The translations under genes and the position numbers were made by a program. A DNA stretch of 64,000 bases from contig CAIIXF020000007.1 in the NCBI GenBank assembly GCA_903813345.2, positions 10,545,730 through 10,609,729 on the forward strand, read 5' to 3'. Every line of letters begins with the position of its first letter. The first letter of the stretch is position 1. Positions 11,270-24,987 of this stretch are shown here, piece after piece. The stretch comes from Owenia fusiformis. Its lineage: Eukaryota; Annelida; Polychaeta; Sabellida; Oweniidae. The notes below the pieces were generated by a model that worked only from the letters and a program-made list of their open reading frames with translations, was not told where the DNA came from and ran no database searches.

Positions 11270-14200
11270 GATTCTGATTATCATGATTCCGATTTATAAT
11301 TAAAAAATTCGAGTAGAATTACCATTTCTTATTCATTTCCGTATCACGTCATTGACAAGAGGTTCATTGAAAAATTGAGTGTTCATGTAATTGTGTTTCA
11401 TTGTTTCATATCTTAATGTTCAATAATTATTAGTTACCTCGGACGTATCGACTATTGACGTCAGTCAAATTCACTGTCCTGGTAAGTTATTTGGATCAAA
11501 GATCAAATCTCAAATCTAAGGTAATATACGAATTCCAGGCAACTTGAAGGTGATGTTTAAAAAATAAATTGTTGAAGCAAATTGAAATTTGACCTTGAAA
11601 CCTCAGTTTTGAGCTCTTATATCTCAAAATTAGTGCAAATGGATAGCGTTCATGAACTACTTTGATGACCTTGACCTTTGATCTTGAAAATCTTATTCTT
11701 CAGAACTCAGTAGGTTTTTTATAATCAAGCATAAATTTGAATCCAAAAGATCGATTTGAAATAGGTGATTTAAAAATAGTCGATTTGAGGCAAATTGAAA
11801 TTTGATCATGTAAAAGTTCAAACCCATCGGGCCTCCTAATAAATCAAATACTGTCTATATTACTGATACAGGGGTTTTGAAACAGGACCATAAAACCTTC
11901 AAGGAAGGTCTTTAGAATTTTTTAGTCACTGCTAAAGACTTCATGGTGAATGCAAGAGGGGCGATGACTAACATAATGCGTCTCTTGCGTACCACCTTCG
12001 CTTGCGCAAATTCTCACCAGTTAATTTTCGAGCATAACGCGTCGTTGTGATGTTTTAATCGATGGAAACATATTCCTTACATATTTCTTTACCCTGATGT
12101 GAAAAAACAAGTTATGATATTGGTTAATACGCCAGGAATCAACGTAATATTATTCGAAGCGTTATTAGAAAATTTTGAATCCGCCATTTTTGATCATCGA
12201 TTTGGACCAATCAGAGGTACATGTCATCTCAATACAGGTTAACATTATAAGCGTATGTCATCTTTGCACTATGGGGTTAATCCCCCCTTGTGAATGCAAA
12301 TTGTTATATCATTAAGTCTTATAAAGTACAGTATGTCATACACATACTGTTACACGCTATAATCGAAGAGCAGATTTGGGAAAAGTATGCACAGTTTTTG
12401 TTTTTACATCTTTAATCATTTAAGATTTCAAAAATAAATTAAGGAATATAAAGTTTGCCCGTTATTTTAGTGAATGGTATAGTTCATTAATGTCAACATG
12501 ACATAAACCTTGATGATCTTTTTTCGTCTTCATTATCTTTTTACGTTGTCTGATTCAGTATTACTCAGAACTCCAAGGAGCAGTCACCTGTAAGTCAAGT
12601 GGATTTCTCAGCCCCCATATATCCTACCTACTTAACTTTGATAAACTGGCCTTTTTGGAGAATGCATACCCCCTAGTTATAAATATGGCACCAATTTACA
12701 CAAACTGATTATTGTGATTTATAAGTATTTATCGATCGTTCTATTATGTAGCAGGCAAAGACGTGATTGCTTTTTACTTTTAAAGCAGAGAAGTTGATTG
12801 GCAAAATAGTTTTAAAAGAGACTCTTTGCCTTTGCCTGTTTAGTATTCCAAGTGCGTATGTATCACATTGCCAAAAGTTTTTATTTACTTTTGAACTTTC
12901 TATACAGAAACATAGTATGCTGGCAGACATATGACATCCGGCTTACTAAACAACAGGGGACATGGATTTAGATCGATAAACTAACGCCAACATAATAATA
13001 AGAACACAAATATTTATTTGAAAGGATTGGAGTAATACAGGGATACTGTTCCAACTTACTTCGGTTTGAAACTAGTTCCATTTGATTTTGTTAACTGATG
13101 AAGGCCGGCGTTCGGATGTTCGGATGCAACTAAATCGAAGGTAGGGAAAAGGAAGAGGTGAACACTGTTATTTGTGTATGACTAGCTTAAGATATAGCCA
13201 TGGATCATTTATCATTAAACAAGATAAGAATAAAAGTATCTAAATAGCAATTTGGTTAAATAAGGTTGAGCATATATCATTTGTCATAATATAATTCTTG
13301 TATTTCTATGACTAAGAAGTTAACATGTTAGCATCATGTGTTACATGTACTTTTTTATGAAATCAGGATATAACAATAATGCATTACTGGAATACAATTT
13401 ATATATATTCTCTGCTCTGGATGGTCCACGGCTTGTCATTTTAATTCGTAATTTTTGAAACATTAAACTGGATTAAAATTGGTATAAAACCATCCTTATA
13501 TTCAGATTACTGTATAGATAGCATGGAATACTAGTACTACAGTAGAATTAATTGGGTTGAATGACTTGCTTATATCTGAATCTTGCCTCAGTTGAAGCAT
13601 TTTAATATGATGTTCTTTGGAAATATATTAAAAGAATAAACAGGGAGGGAAATTGTCTAAGTTTTAATTGTCCACACCACACCTACGTTTTTCCTGTCAA
13701 TGTACACGAAGCTTCGAAGAATTTGTTAATGAACACCACGACCAGCGAACGAGTATAGTACATTGTATATGGCACTTCAATAAACAGTAAATCAATTTAT
13801 ATTTAACAATAAATACTGAATTCAAAATAAAAGCGACTGTAGTGCTATATAATTTTTACTGGATTTTGATTAAATACAACGGACGGATTTGTATCTATCT
13901 GATTTGAAGCAACAATTTGTGGTGAATAGAGCGATAATTCCTCAGCTCAACGAAGGCCCCATGGTGCGTTTTACTCCATTTTGACCCTCTTTGATCATGT
14001 GTTTTTATATAAAACTGATAACACACACATTGTTCTGTTTTGAGATTAAATCAATATTGATTCACGTTGCATTGTGAGAGTAACATACTGAAACATTACA
14101 ATAATCAAGTGTTCCTCGTCATATTCTCAAATGCATATCTCTGAAAATTACTTGAATTGAAAGCTCATCGAACCCAATCTGAAGGTTCAAGATAAAGGGA

Positions 14201-16950
14201 TATCCAAATTCATCAGTTCTATTCATCACCTCTTTGTTTTGTTTTCTTTGAACAAGTTTCCTGGTTCATTTGTATGCAATATGTCTCTGTTGCATAATCA
14301 CTGGGCTTGGGAATCGTTTTAAAAGGATTATCGTTAATCTCCTTCCAGATTAAGAGACACTTGACGAAAATAAAAATATGACAGATAGTATTAATGAGAA
14401 TATTCAACCATGTTATTTCAAACACATATATAATAGTCACATAAATGGTACAATATTAGATCGAACTCTCTTTCAAAATAATGAAATTCTATACATTTCA
14501 CATAACAAGCAATTAATCATTGTGAATTGATCATGACAGTATTTCACAAAATTAATATATGGGAACATATCTAAGATATTTGTTTCAGTTAAGTCTTCTT
14601 CGTTTCGAAATGGCAAAGAGAAAGTAACATAAAACTTACGCATCATTGCTGAAGTATTTTGTGAAAATAATCAAAGATGCTGCAAATCAGGCTTTTATGT
14701 TACGTTTACTATTAAAAGCAATGTAATCTGTTGATTACAACTAGTCTGTCATAGACCAACTGTGATGAGCATAAACACCCCATTGTGTTGGCTTATGAGT
14801 GAATGGTTAGCATTATGGAAAAATGCTATTAGATATAGTTATTTTTAATCAATGCGAAGTAAAGCTGCGCCCTTTTGTGATTCAGGAATTTCAGCCATTT
14901 CAATTTTCAGATCATGCTTCCGAAATAACATTGCAGAGCAAAATACAAGAGGCCAAATAAAACATTTCTTTAACAAACCAAATAATTCGAAAAACACAAA
15001 AGTTGCGTTGTCGTGAATTTGAATGTTACAAGACATGAATTTTGAAATTAGAGACGGCTGACAATCTTAAAAATCCTAATAAAAAAATAATACTGGTATG
15101 AAGTAAAAATATTCTATTTGTATGGATTTTTATAAATGTTATTTCAATTAAATGAAGTTTAAACAAATTGATTCTTTATAAAATAGACATGACAAGGAAT
15201 GCGATAAATGAAATACAATTTTCAAAAGGTTACCATTGCTCGTCTATATCCTTTGCCCACTCTTAAACCATAAACGACATTAAGACTGAACTATGTTTTC
15301 AAAGTAATGCTCTTATGCAACCTGGATTATTTAGATGAATTTGGCAGCTCCATTCTGACTATAAGAGGAGTACGGCAAAGAGGCTAGACTATATAGAAGC
15401 GCAGTCTGAATAATAATTAAACTGAAGAAAATCAACAACATTAATAAATGCCATTGTGCCACTATTCACAGAATCTATGAAGCCATCATGACAAAGAATA
15501 CATCTATAAACGATTTAAAAGTAGGTTAAAGCGAAACGAGCTTTTGTTAAACTATGAGGTCGAAACGACTGGCGAACTCGTGAAGATAAAATTGACGCTA
15601 ACGTGAGAAACTAATTAAGAATAGTCTATTTAGGCAAAAACGGACAGCACACTAGCAGTGCAGTTTGAATTTCATAATTAACAACTATTTGACAATCTAT
15701 TTCCTGAATTGACCAAAATAGGTAAATGTCTGCAATAATATTGATTAAACATAGTGTTTGGACAATTAAGAGGAGTGAGGAGGTACTAATTGAATTGCAT
15801 TGGAATGAGGACAACGCAAATATGAATCTCAACAATACAAGATCTTAGATTGGATTTTTCTAGTGGTATCATGGCATAATTTAATGGTCATAACGAAGTC
15901 TACGTGAGTATAATACTAGCTTGAAGTTATAAGTCTCATAATTTCACATGAGGCTTAGAGCTGTCATTGCACTTTTTCTTTTTCTCATATACCTAAATGC
16001 TAAATGGACATTAAGTTGGACATTACTGATGATAACGGGCAATGTTACACATTAGTTATATGGAAAATCATCAAATGAATGATTTACTCACGGTTTGTAT
16101 ATTAATTTATTTCTCAAATGTAGCACTTGTTTCTCGTTCCTTATATGGGCATAATTTTCACGATTTATGTACCTCTTTTATCCGTCGGTACAGTTGGGAT
16201 AACAGAGCATTTTGATAAAATGTAAACAATATAAACTAGAGCAATGAGCGCCAGAATCATTGCCAACTTCGTAAGCGATGAGAAAAGATTAAATAGATTG
16301 TGATTTACCATCATTACATGCCAGATAAAGCGGTCATAAAATATAGTATTGCTTTATAATAGCCTTATGATTCTGTGCAAGTGTACAAATTGCCAGAAAC
16401 GATGAAATCATGGAGAAAGCCCAACATATGTACCCCGGTAGATTACGTGAAAGCTTTTGAATTTGGATGTCAAAAGTTATCTTCGTGTAGTGATGGATCT
16501 ATAAAGTAAAAACGTTTGTGCTTGATTATACGTTTACGCATATTTCAACACAATAATTTTCACAATAATTTTCACCCGTTCACATAATTTGCTGGTTTAT
16601 TTGATAACACAGTAAGTATTTACATAAGAAAAGATAAAGTCATAAGGATGCATTTAATAGCCAGTAACTGGCACTGGCGGTTCCTTGCAATTTATTTTCA
16701 GTAAATAGTCACTATGGGAACGTTATAGTTTGGATTTATGTTATTGCAGGTTGATGAATTATTAAAAAATGGAAAATCCTGAATCTTGAAATGGCAGACA
16801 TTGATCAAGTACAATGGGGCGACTATAGCTAGGAACAGCACATGACGACAAACGTTTATGTCATTACTTTTATAGTACAACGCCCAAAGAAAGACTGATT
16901 AAGGATTTAATGAACGAATCGAAGAATCAACGGAATTAAACATCGAATTG
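11270..16950. other. Long intergenic region upstream of the GPCR cluster
   Basis: No coding exon, RNA gene or long repeat could be supported in these 5.7 kb. Short open frames (for example minus-strand 12709-12930 and 14219-14440) have no family features and no splice context. Promoter elements for the first receptor presumably lie at the right-hand end, but I cannot point to a TATA box. Confidence 0.5.
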
Positions 16951-16959
16951 GATACTACA

Positions 16960-18189
16960 ATGGGGGTCTCGTATTTCGACAGTATTAATTCTACAGCGGC
17001 ATACAATAGCACTGGATTCGATGGAATTAACAGTACGATTGAGTCGGATGAATGCCCCGATGAAGATAATTACCAAACGTTTTATCTTACATTTAGAGTA
17101 ACAGTAGATGTTTTTATTGTTGGCTCGTTGTGTTTGTTTGGCATTTTAGGAAATATAATTTCCATGGTTGTCATCAAGAGTGGGAAAATAACGTCAGCCA
17201 AGACAACACGATTTCTTTTACAGGGGTTATCCATTAGCGACAGCAGTTACCTCATCATGGCCTTCATTAGCTCAACCATGAGGGGCATCATGAAGTACAC
17301 TGACTGGGGTGACCCATTTCACGGACGCTATCCCTATATGTATCGCTACATTTGGGCTTTGTCAGCAATTGCCCGGTTGTTAGCTGTCAATTTTGTTGTT
17401 TTGGTAACAATTGAACGCTACATAGCAACTTGTCACCCTCTAAATGTCAAAAGATGGTGCACGTTAAAAAGAGTGCGCATAGTAGCAGCTATAACCGTAC
17501 TTGTATCAATGCTATTTAATGTTCCGAGATTTTTCGATGCTATACCAGTTGAATACGATAATTGCACAAAGATGCTTGACGTTGGAGGATATGCTGAGTA
17601 TCTGGAACTAAATGGTATGTTCTACTCAATGGCCTATATTACAGTACTCTACTATACCGCCAATGTCATTATACCTATTACCTTACTACTTATACTAAAC
17701 GCTAAAATCATTATAACTCTCAAAAGAGCATTTAGAGGCGTCGAAGCATTGGGTTCTAGTTTTAATCATAGAGCAGCAGAAAAGACACAGGCGAAGGAGA
17801 AGGGCACGACTATGATGCTATGCGTTGTTGTTATCGTATTTATCGTTTGCCAGACTCCGTCTTTCGCTATTAGTATGGTGTACACCCTTTATGCTTTTGG
17901 CGTTAATATGCCCGATAGGAACATGATGCGGTATTGGTATTCCATAGGGACAACATTAAATGTACTGAATTCAGCAACAAACTTTGGTATCTATTTCGTA
18001 TTTTCAAAACAATTTCGACAGGTACTGATGGGGTATCTGTCATGCATTAAGTGCATTTCATGCAACCGTGGTAAATATACCTGTTCTAGTAAAAAGTTTG
18101 AGAAAAGCCAGCAATCTACACAAAGTACATCGTCTTCAGTTGAACGCTATCTGTCGAATTCAAGCACCAGAGAGACAATGATTGTGTAG
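16960..18189 (+). CDS. FMRFamide-receptor-like GPCR, paralogue 1
   Basis: Class A (rhodopsin-type) peptide GPCR of 409 aa, expected in the plasma membrane and coupling a neuropeptide to G proteins. The ligand is unknown. The N-terminus has three N-S-T glycosylation sites, followed by seven hydrophobic segments: TM1 with LGNIISMVV, TM2 with LSISDSSYL, and TM3 ending in ERY (the DRY motif) and then CHPLNVK. An NVPRFFD stretch follows TM4, as in FMRFamide receptors; TM6 has CQTP, and TM7 has NFGIY in place of NPxxY. The position 25 residues before the ERY arginine is Tyr, not the usual disulfide Cys. The tail is Cys-rich and Ser-rich, ending RYLSNSSTRETMIV. The coding region is one exon. I chose the ATG at 16960 because the frame further upstream has only a TTG and paralogue 3 has its ATG at the aligned place. 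Confidence 0.9.
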   Translation: MGVSYFDSINSTAAYNSTGFDGINSTIESDECPDEDNYQTFYLTFRVTVDVFIVGSLCLFGILGNIISMVVIKSGKITSAKTTRFLLQGLSISDSSYLIMAFISSTMRGIMKYTDWGDPFHGRYPYMYRYIWALSAIARLLAVNFVVLVTIERYIATCHPLNVKRWCTLKRVRIVAAITVLVSMLFNVPRFFDAIPVEYDNCTKMLDVGGYAEYLELNGMFYSMAYITVLYYTANVIIPITLLLILNAKIIITLKRAFRGVEALGSSFNHRAAEKTQAKEKGTTMMLCVVVIVFIVCQTPSFAISMVYTLYAFGVNMPDRNMMRYWYSIGTTLNVLNSATNFGIYFVFSKQFRQVLMGYLSCIKCISCNRGKYTCSSKKFEKSQQSTQSTSSSVERYLSNSSTRETMIV

Positions 18190-18900
18190 AAATCATATCT
18201 TAATATCAAATGTTGTTCCTTCCATATCTAATCATTATCAGTATTATTGTCACCTACAGTATGTAACTGGTGGATAATTATTTCAGTGTTGATATATGAA
18301 TTAAGAAAGTACACTCCCCTTCAAAAGCTTAGCAACCCAAATCCTAGTTTGAGAGCGTGTGATGCTTATGCATGCTAAAGTTTCATTTTTCTCAGTTACT
18401 TAAGTTTGGGAATCTCTGACAGATATGATTTTTGAACACCAAACATTAACAGAAGAACATGTCGTCAAATGAGGTTGTTGAGGTTGTCTAACTTTTGGAA
18501 GGAATTGTACCCTTTGTTAGTATTATGTGGTGTAATGGCTTTCGATGTTTTACAATTTCTTAAATATATAGACATTATCCGCATAACTTGCACATTGGCA
18601 AATAATAACGTTGTTAAAATGTTGTCGAATATATGGATCTTCAATGTACCAAGTTCTTCCGAAATTAATTACGACCAATGATTAATGATACGCAATGAGT
18701 CAAGTCCAACATGCTATGTGACGGATTCAAAGGTGCATGCCTTCTGAACATATGAACTGTGTTTCAAGTGTTTGCAAGGTATACCATTCATTTTGCACGT
18801 GAGTTTATACTCCTCTTTTTGTTCATGAATATTGTTGAATCCCAATCGTGCATGAACAATTAATACAACAGTTTCCATCTCAAAAAGATTCCTCGTATAG
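18190..18900. other. Downstream flank of receptor 1, no feature
   Basis: 3' untranslated and intergenic sequence. No AATAAA-type signal stands out and no gene is visible. Confidence 0.4.
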
Positions 18901-18904
18901 AAAC

Positions 18905-19040
18905 TGCATGAACGGGCCTGTAGCAAGGGGGGTCAGGGGGTGCGAGTGAACCCTCTCCCTAGCCAAAAATTCTTTCATAATCATGCAGTTTTTCACCATT
19001 CTGAGCATTTTTGTTTAAAAAGTGAACCCTCTTGGCAAGA
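18905..19040 (-). repeat. Dispersed repeat, pair with 55315-55465
   Basis: The reverse complement of this stretch aligns with 55315-55465 over about 130 bp. Shared words include AGAATGGTGAAAAACTGCAT and a G-rich end reading toward CCCCCT-GGCTAC. It looks like the conserved end of an interspersed element, but the class cannot be decided from two fragments. Confidence 0.65.
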
Positions 19041-19767
19041 GTTGGCTCCGCTCTGATGAATGAATCTCAAGTTTCCAATCAATAAAAATGTGACTAATTT
19101 TGTTGAAGTAGCACCATAATTCATCGATGACTAACAAATTATATTTATTGAGTGAATTGGTGAACTTGTGCTATCAATTTATAGTAGACATGGTAGAGGT
19201 TGATACAAACCTGATTTTCTGCATATATCAACGCTTGAAAAATTGCTCACTGGCATGGTCATTAATTCGCCTAATTACCGTGTGAGTAATTTCAATTTAC
19301 AACAGAAGAGAGGTTTATATCAAAGCCTACCAAAAGTTAATTGATTATAAAAGTAAGCACATTTTAAAAACATGTTCAGGTATTTTAGGGTCACATTTTT
19401 AGATTGGACCATTAATTTGATACCTAAAAGTATAGACTATATCCTCTAGTCTGAAATTTTTTTGAAATTTTGAATGAAAATATTCAGACTATAGCCCACA
19501 TATGTTAAAACTTGGGATTGGAAATGATTTGTTTACATAGGAAGTGCCATTCAAAATGGCCGATTGGGTAATTAATTTGCATATTTGTTACTTCCCCTAG
19601 CTTTATTTCCATTTGACAATATGTTGTGTTACTTTTTATAGCATTTAATTGTACCTTACTTCTTAATTGAATTGTTATAGTGCTTATTTTTGGGAAGTAA
19701 AGTTTCTTAAAATTGATAATTGTGTGCAGGAAATTTCCTGTTTTTCCAACAGGAGGGACATAATGAT

Positions 19768-19803
19768 CAATAGACTGAATTTTTCAGGAAATTCAGTCTA
19801 TTG
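19768..19803. repeat. Perfect 14-bp hairpin
   Basis: CAATAGACTGAATT (19768-19781) is followed after 8 bp by its exact complement (19790-19803). No context suggests a terminator or RNA gene. Confidence 0.6.
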
Positions 19804-20254
19804 GATATATAGACTACCTAAAACTACCCAAAATAAGCTGGAACCAGTGTTAGGTGTGATATGTGGTACTGTAAAGGCCAGTGGCTCCGATAATCCAAAC
19901 ATACATGACATGACAGGTTAGTGTACACGGTCTTGTTAAAAAATATTAACATACGAGCACTAGAAACATTGGAATGTTCAAATATGTATGAATGAATAAA
20001 GTCCTTTCAAATCTCAAGAATGATTTACTGACAACAAGCATCGAAGGCCGTTTTCTGGAAATGTAAATTTATCAAGTACTGCGATGACAATCGGTTTACT
20101 TTATAGATACTGTACAACTGACCTAGATAAACAAGTCTTAGATTAACTACTTAGTACTAACGGCTTTGATAACTGTCAATAGGTGCATTCAATTCAATGA
20201 GCTGCGTTTCACGTATATTAGGAAAATGATATCTCAATTTTAATTGTATTTTTG

Positions 20255-21830
20255 GACAAGATTTTTTTATTTTTTTTATTTATAAATTCATTTCAATGGC
20301 TGTGCCATACTGGCATTACTAGCCATGTCTTTATATATATTAAAGTGACATATGATATAAATAAAATATAATAAAAATAGATCAAGGATATTTGCTCATC
20401 CTGTCGCAATCATAGAGCAAGGTGTGTATTTTTTCAAGTTGGGCCATATCTTTAAAGTTGATTTCTGGGAAATTATGCTGGACTTCACCAAACAAAGTTT
20501 TCATGGTTGCCCTTGTAAGATTACCATTTGAAGAAAAAATGTCTCAACGTTTCAAATTTTCTATGCCACATAAACAAACAGGCGAATCCACAGTAGTAAA
20601 GTTGTGAGCATGAAACTGGGAGCGAAGGAACAAATCGCATCTAGATTCTGTTTAATGGTATCTCTTGTAGACTCCTCTTAATTTCCATATCCATGGTTGT
20701 AATCAATGAGTTGCCATGCGTTAATTTCAAAGGTCTTTTAAAGGAGGACAATGATTGAAAATTTCTAGTGTTGGCATTTAGACCATTCCATTCTGTTTTG
20801 CATCTGAAAACACACGATCGTGACAATAAGCTGCCCCTCTCCTCGGAAGTTGGTACTTTCTAATGTGCCTTAGATTTACATTGATGCTCATATTTCTCAA
20901 AAATTTCGTTAACATAGGAAACGGACAGGGAGTTAGATACTTTATACACAAGGTACATTCTGTGATGATATCTTCGTGTTTCTAGTGGTAACCAGTTTAA
21001 TGCATTTAAAACCTTTGTCGTGCTTGAACCATACATTGTCCCAGAGACATGTACTGCAGATCTGTAGCATAATGAGTCCAGAAATTGCAAACAAGGAGCA
21101 CTTGCAACCCAAAGACAATATCACAGTACTCGAAGTGAGGTAGTATAAAGTATTGGAAAATATTCTGCATATGTTTACTTGGTAACTTTAACCACAAAGC
21201 ACGCAATGGACTAAGCAATTTGTTGATCTTTTTTACAAGGCACTTTATGTGCTCGTCAAATTTCAAGTGTTGATCAAGTATCAAACCGAGATGTTTATGG
21301 TACCAACTATTTTGAACAACATTTCCTTCAAGATGAAAAACGTCATTGGCTTGGTCTTTGGAACGACTCGAACGGAAGGTCACTTGCGCACTCTTAGTTG
21401 CATTGAACGTCAATTTCCATACTCTTGACCAAGAACATATAGTGTCCAGATCATGTTGTAAGGAATTGAATTGGTCATTCCTGTTAGTTTCATTGTAAGG
21501 GTAGTATAACGATGTATCATTGGCAAAAAGGTAGCACTTATTTTCCAAATCATCTGGTATATCATTGATATATATCAAGAATAAAAGAGGCCATAGGATT
21601 GACCCTTGTGGTACCCCTGCATTGATGTAGTTTTCAGCTGAAGTTTTTGACTCTTGCCCATCAATAACTACTTTTATTCGTCTATTGGTTAGATATGAGC
21701 TTAATAATTTAATCATGTTCTCGTTTATACCATAACCTTTTAATTTCTCGAGAATATATTTGTGAGGCATAGAATCAAAGGCAGTTGATATATCTAGAAA
21801 GGTTCCTTTAATCCCTTAACCGTTTTCAAT
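20255..21830 (-). pseudogene. Dead non-LTR retrotransposon (RT fragment)
   Basis: Reading on the minus strand, the segment begins inside a reverse transcriptase domain: FLDISTAFDSMPH (about 21815-21770), then a GVPQGSIL block at about 21600 in which the usual following Gly is Trp, and the catalytic box, which reads FAND where Y/FADD is expected. It continues through LGLILDQHLKF and, after a frameshift near 21090-21110, LNWLPLETRRYHHRMYLVYK (about 20990). A separate frame near 20700 carries SLSSFKRPLK, typical of the C-terminal end of CR1/Jockey-like ORF2. A stop codon precedes the RT fragment, and the 3' end terminates in an A-rich tail (T-rich on the plus strand, about 20260-20285). The copy is 5'-truncated, frameshifted and lacks a catalytic Asp, so it is inactive. 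Confidence 0.85.
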
Positions 21831-22478
21831 ACAATTTGTTAATTAATAAATCTACAATTGTCAATAGTTGAACTTGGCAGCCAACCAGACAAGATTTAAG
21901 TCAAGGTCATGATTCATGACTTGTTGCGAAAGATGGATCGATTTCTTATGCGGCGTCTTACATGTCTAAACTGTTACATTTGAAATGTATCTACTATAGA
22001 TACTTTACCACATGGTTACAAAATGGAATGTTTTCAAAAATCTTGCAATTGTTTTCTTACAATCCAATAAAGGAGTTATTTTAGGTGCAGACATCAAATT
22101 CATTAAGATTGCAAAATGGACGTGAATTGATCTTAAGAATCGAATGAATATCCTAAAAAAGTCCGATTTTTAATAAATAATATAAATGGCATGGAATGAT
22201 ATTAGCAAACCTTGTCGCTATTCCTTCCACTATATTGAAGTCTTGATTCTCATTCCTATTGTGAGTAAGATGATCATTCCCACGAGGCATTGTCGACTGT
22301 AAGAGTTTGCATTTAGCCCAAAGCATTTTGAGGTATCATGACCAAAGGCACATAATCCTATGACTTTCACAATGTATGTTCTTAGGAGGACACATCACTC
22401 ATTGACTTCTTGGAAATTCTCGACAGTAAGCATCTCCAAAAATATTCCAATATAATCTCAGGTGTAAGATTATCAGAC

Positions 22479-22918
22479 TATGGGTGCGTTTTTGAACTGC
22501 CCGCGGTGCAAGTCAATTGCATGATATTGAATAAGTTTTCTCCAAGGTATCAAGAAAAATAACAATTAGCCCCTGCGTTGTAAATTAAATGGCCACACGT
22601 TTTAAAACAAAAAAGCTCATTTAAGCGAACTTATGCCGCTAATTACGATGTTTCAATCTTGTCGGCTAACCGCGTGTGTCAACCGTGTTGCCTAGTTGCT
22701 GGTGCATCACAGGAGTTCCATTGAAATAAATCGTTATGTCTTCCAAAAGAATTATGTGGGTGTAAGTGCGCTTGGATGAGCTATTTATGTTGAAAACACA
22801 TGAGCATGTATTTTGCACTTGATGGCTTATTTTTTCTTTTTAGTGATACCTGGGACGCAAACTCATTTAGATATTACGCAATTCACTAGCACCGCGGGTA
22901 TACAAAATACAGCCTATA
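22479..22918. mobile_element. MITE of about 440 bp with CCCGCGGTGC ends
   Basis: About 46 bp at the left end and the reverse complement of the right end agree at roughly 70%, including the identical core CCCGCGGTGC (about 22501 and 22891). The interior is noncoding. No target duplication could be fixed. Confidence 0.6.
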
Positions 22919-22919
22919 T

Positions 22920-24385
22920 TTTATTACGCGGGAATGAAATATTGGAAATAAAAGATGTGCTTTTTCATCGGGAAACCTTATTTTGATCAATAGACGCATG
23001 TTAATAAAAGGGAATTCACAATGACATTACAAATGATTTGATAACTATAGGTCCAAAATCTTGATGTAATGATGTGCGTCTATCTATGATTTGTAATGTG
23101 AATCCTCTAAAAATTGTTTCGGTAAACCGCTTAAATATATTAGGTGTCTTGGTAGCTGTTAATAACAAATTGCGGTGCAGAATTTTGATAAGATGACACG
23201 CCCTTCCTAGAAATTATACGTGGGGATTTCAACACCACGAATCCAGTCAGATGCCACTGGATATTAAGAAGAGGCACACACTTGTATTACAGTCCTCACT
23301 ATATGGGATTGATTGAACAATTTTGACTACCATTTTGCGTGATTGAGTATAGCATTTTTAACTACTAATCTTCGGTTGTAGGCTGTGAACGACATTATGC
23401 GTGATATGGTATTATATGAGAGAGGTGTTTTTGAGATTATGAATCTTACTTGTCTTGTTTCTTATATTCAGTTTAATAGAATTCATTTGAAGCAAGACTA
23501 TAATTCAGCCTGCCATATTTTGAAAATTAGATACTAGCAGTTAGAACATAGTGCCATTATCTCAGGCCATTATCGTGACTGCCTGAATTCCTGAAAGTAT
23601 GAAACTTCGTTACCTCAAGGAGATCTTAAAGAACTTAAAGTGGCACTATACGTAGTGAGAAGAAAAAATGAAAAAAGTAAAAACACGTAACTAACAAGCT
23701 TCTTTTTGCGAAAATTAAGCCGAGAAAAATGACTCACTTAAAAAACAATTTGAGAAGTTCAGAGATCGCTATCGGCGCGTGCACTGTTTTCACTTAAAGT
23801 CTTTTAAAGTGTTTTTAAATTGAGAAGTCTCCATATAGCTTTAAAATCTCGCTAATTCTCGTTTTTTCATGTGATTTTAAGAGATTTGCACTTCTAACCT
23901 CTAACGACTAACTTTTCTTTCTTTTTAAAAGTATATTTGAATTAAGTGAATTAACTTAAATTAATTGAATTAACTTCAATCTATACAGTTATGTCAATTA
24001 AATCATCGCTGTAATATTGAGATGCTTGTGGCTTGAATTTTTGTGAAAACACAGAATGATCGCTCGGAGATATTTCCAGGTCAGTTTCGGGGTTATTTAA
24101 AGGTGTAAATTCAATTATAGTTTTGCCTTTATCCGGAAGTGCAGAATGGTTGATACTAGCCTCCTCACTAGTATGAAACATGCATCTGGTGCAGATGTTG
24201 ACAGTGCAATCCTGTAATACAACAGAGAAAGTATAATTGATTCTTGGGCTACACATGGGATTATAAGTCTGATGAAGAATTATCAATTATTCAAAACTTG
24301 TCGACGTCGTTATAATGCCTATAATCATTCATGAACTCAATGATTACTCAAAGCCATGGTATCAGTGTACATTTATGCGTATAGA
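22920..24385. other. Intergenic, only small inverted repeats
   Basis: A short dyad around 23010-23110 (ATTCACAATGACATTACAAAT against ATTTGTAATGTGAAT) is visible. Nothing else can be supported. Confidence 0.45.
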
Positions 24386-24660
24386 TCTTAACTGTTTTTC
24401 GAAATACCGTTTGTGTAACTCAAGTGAGGAACCAAGGATTCTGCCGTCCTCTGAACCATGGCCACTTGTTCGCAAACACGTGCATTTTCCCAAACATACG
24501 ACACCGACACACGCCCGCGTTGTGGGAATTCTGCCCACAACGCGTGAAACAAGGAAAAAAGAAAAATCGCACCTTCGACGCTCCGACATTTTGCCACCGA
24601 AACGAACCGCTCCGGCAACCAGCGCAATCGAGCGGATCACCTGAGTGAATAGACAAAATA
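24386..24660. repeat. Dispersed repeat, CpG-rich younger copy (pair with 4890-5152)
   Basis: Aligned with 4890-5152 in the same orientation. This copy keeps many CpG sites and contains a perfect 11-bp hairpin CGCGTTGTGGG / CCCACAACGCG around 24515-24545. Open frames occur on both strands, but there is no recognised domain and frames are not conserved with the other copy. Confidence 0.65.
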
Positions 24661-24926
24661 GAACTCTCTGAGAACTTATAAGAGCGACAGGTATAATACA
24701 CAAAGATGCACATAGCTATAAAATATATAGGCAAAGGCCGATAGGAATAATTTTTAAATAAAGATGGCATGGTAATTGATCTGTGTTTATTGAAAATATT
24801 CTCTTGAGAAAAAGATAATACTGGATTCTGTTGGTGCTGCCATCTTTATATCGGCCCATAACCTATGATAAAATACTTGGAAGGAACCGCCAACATCTTC
24901 CCCAAGGATAAACCATGATAACTCAT

Positions 24927-24987
24927 TTCTTCTCAGCCCTGAGATGTTTCAAGTGAAACAGAAAGATGCTATGAGTATCAGAATGGG
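24927..24987. repeat. Short dispersed repeat, inverted copy at 41303-41365
   Basis: About 60 bp, including CAGCCCTGAGATGTTTCAAG and AAGATGCTATGAGTATCAGA, is almost identical to the reverse complement of 41303-41365. A recently dispersed short element is likely. Confidence 0.7.

Noticed and set aside
24362-24770. Overlapping 74-116-codon frames on both strands at the CpG-rich repeat
   Set aside because: The frames are not preserved in the older copy at 4890-5152, and long frames on both strands reflect base composition of a repeat.
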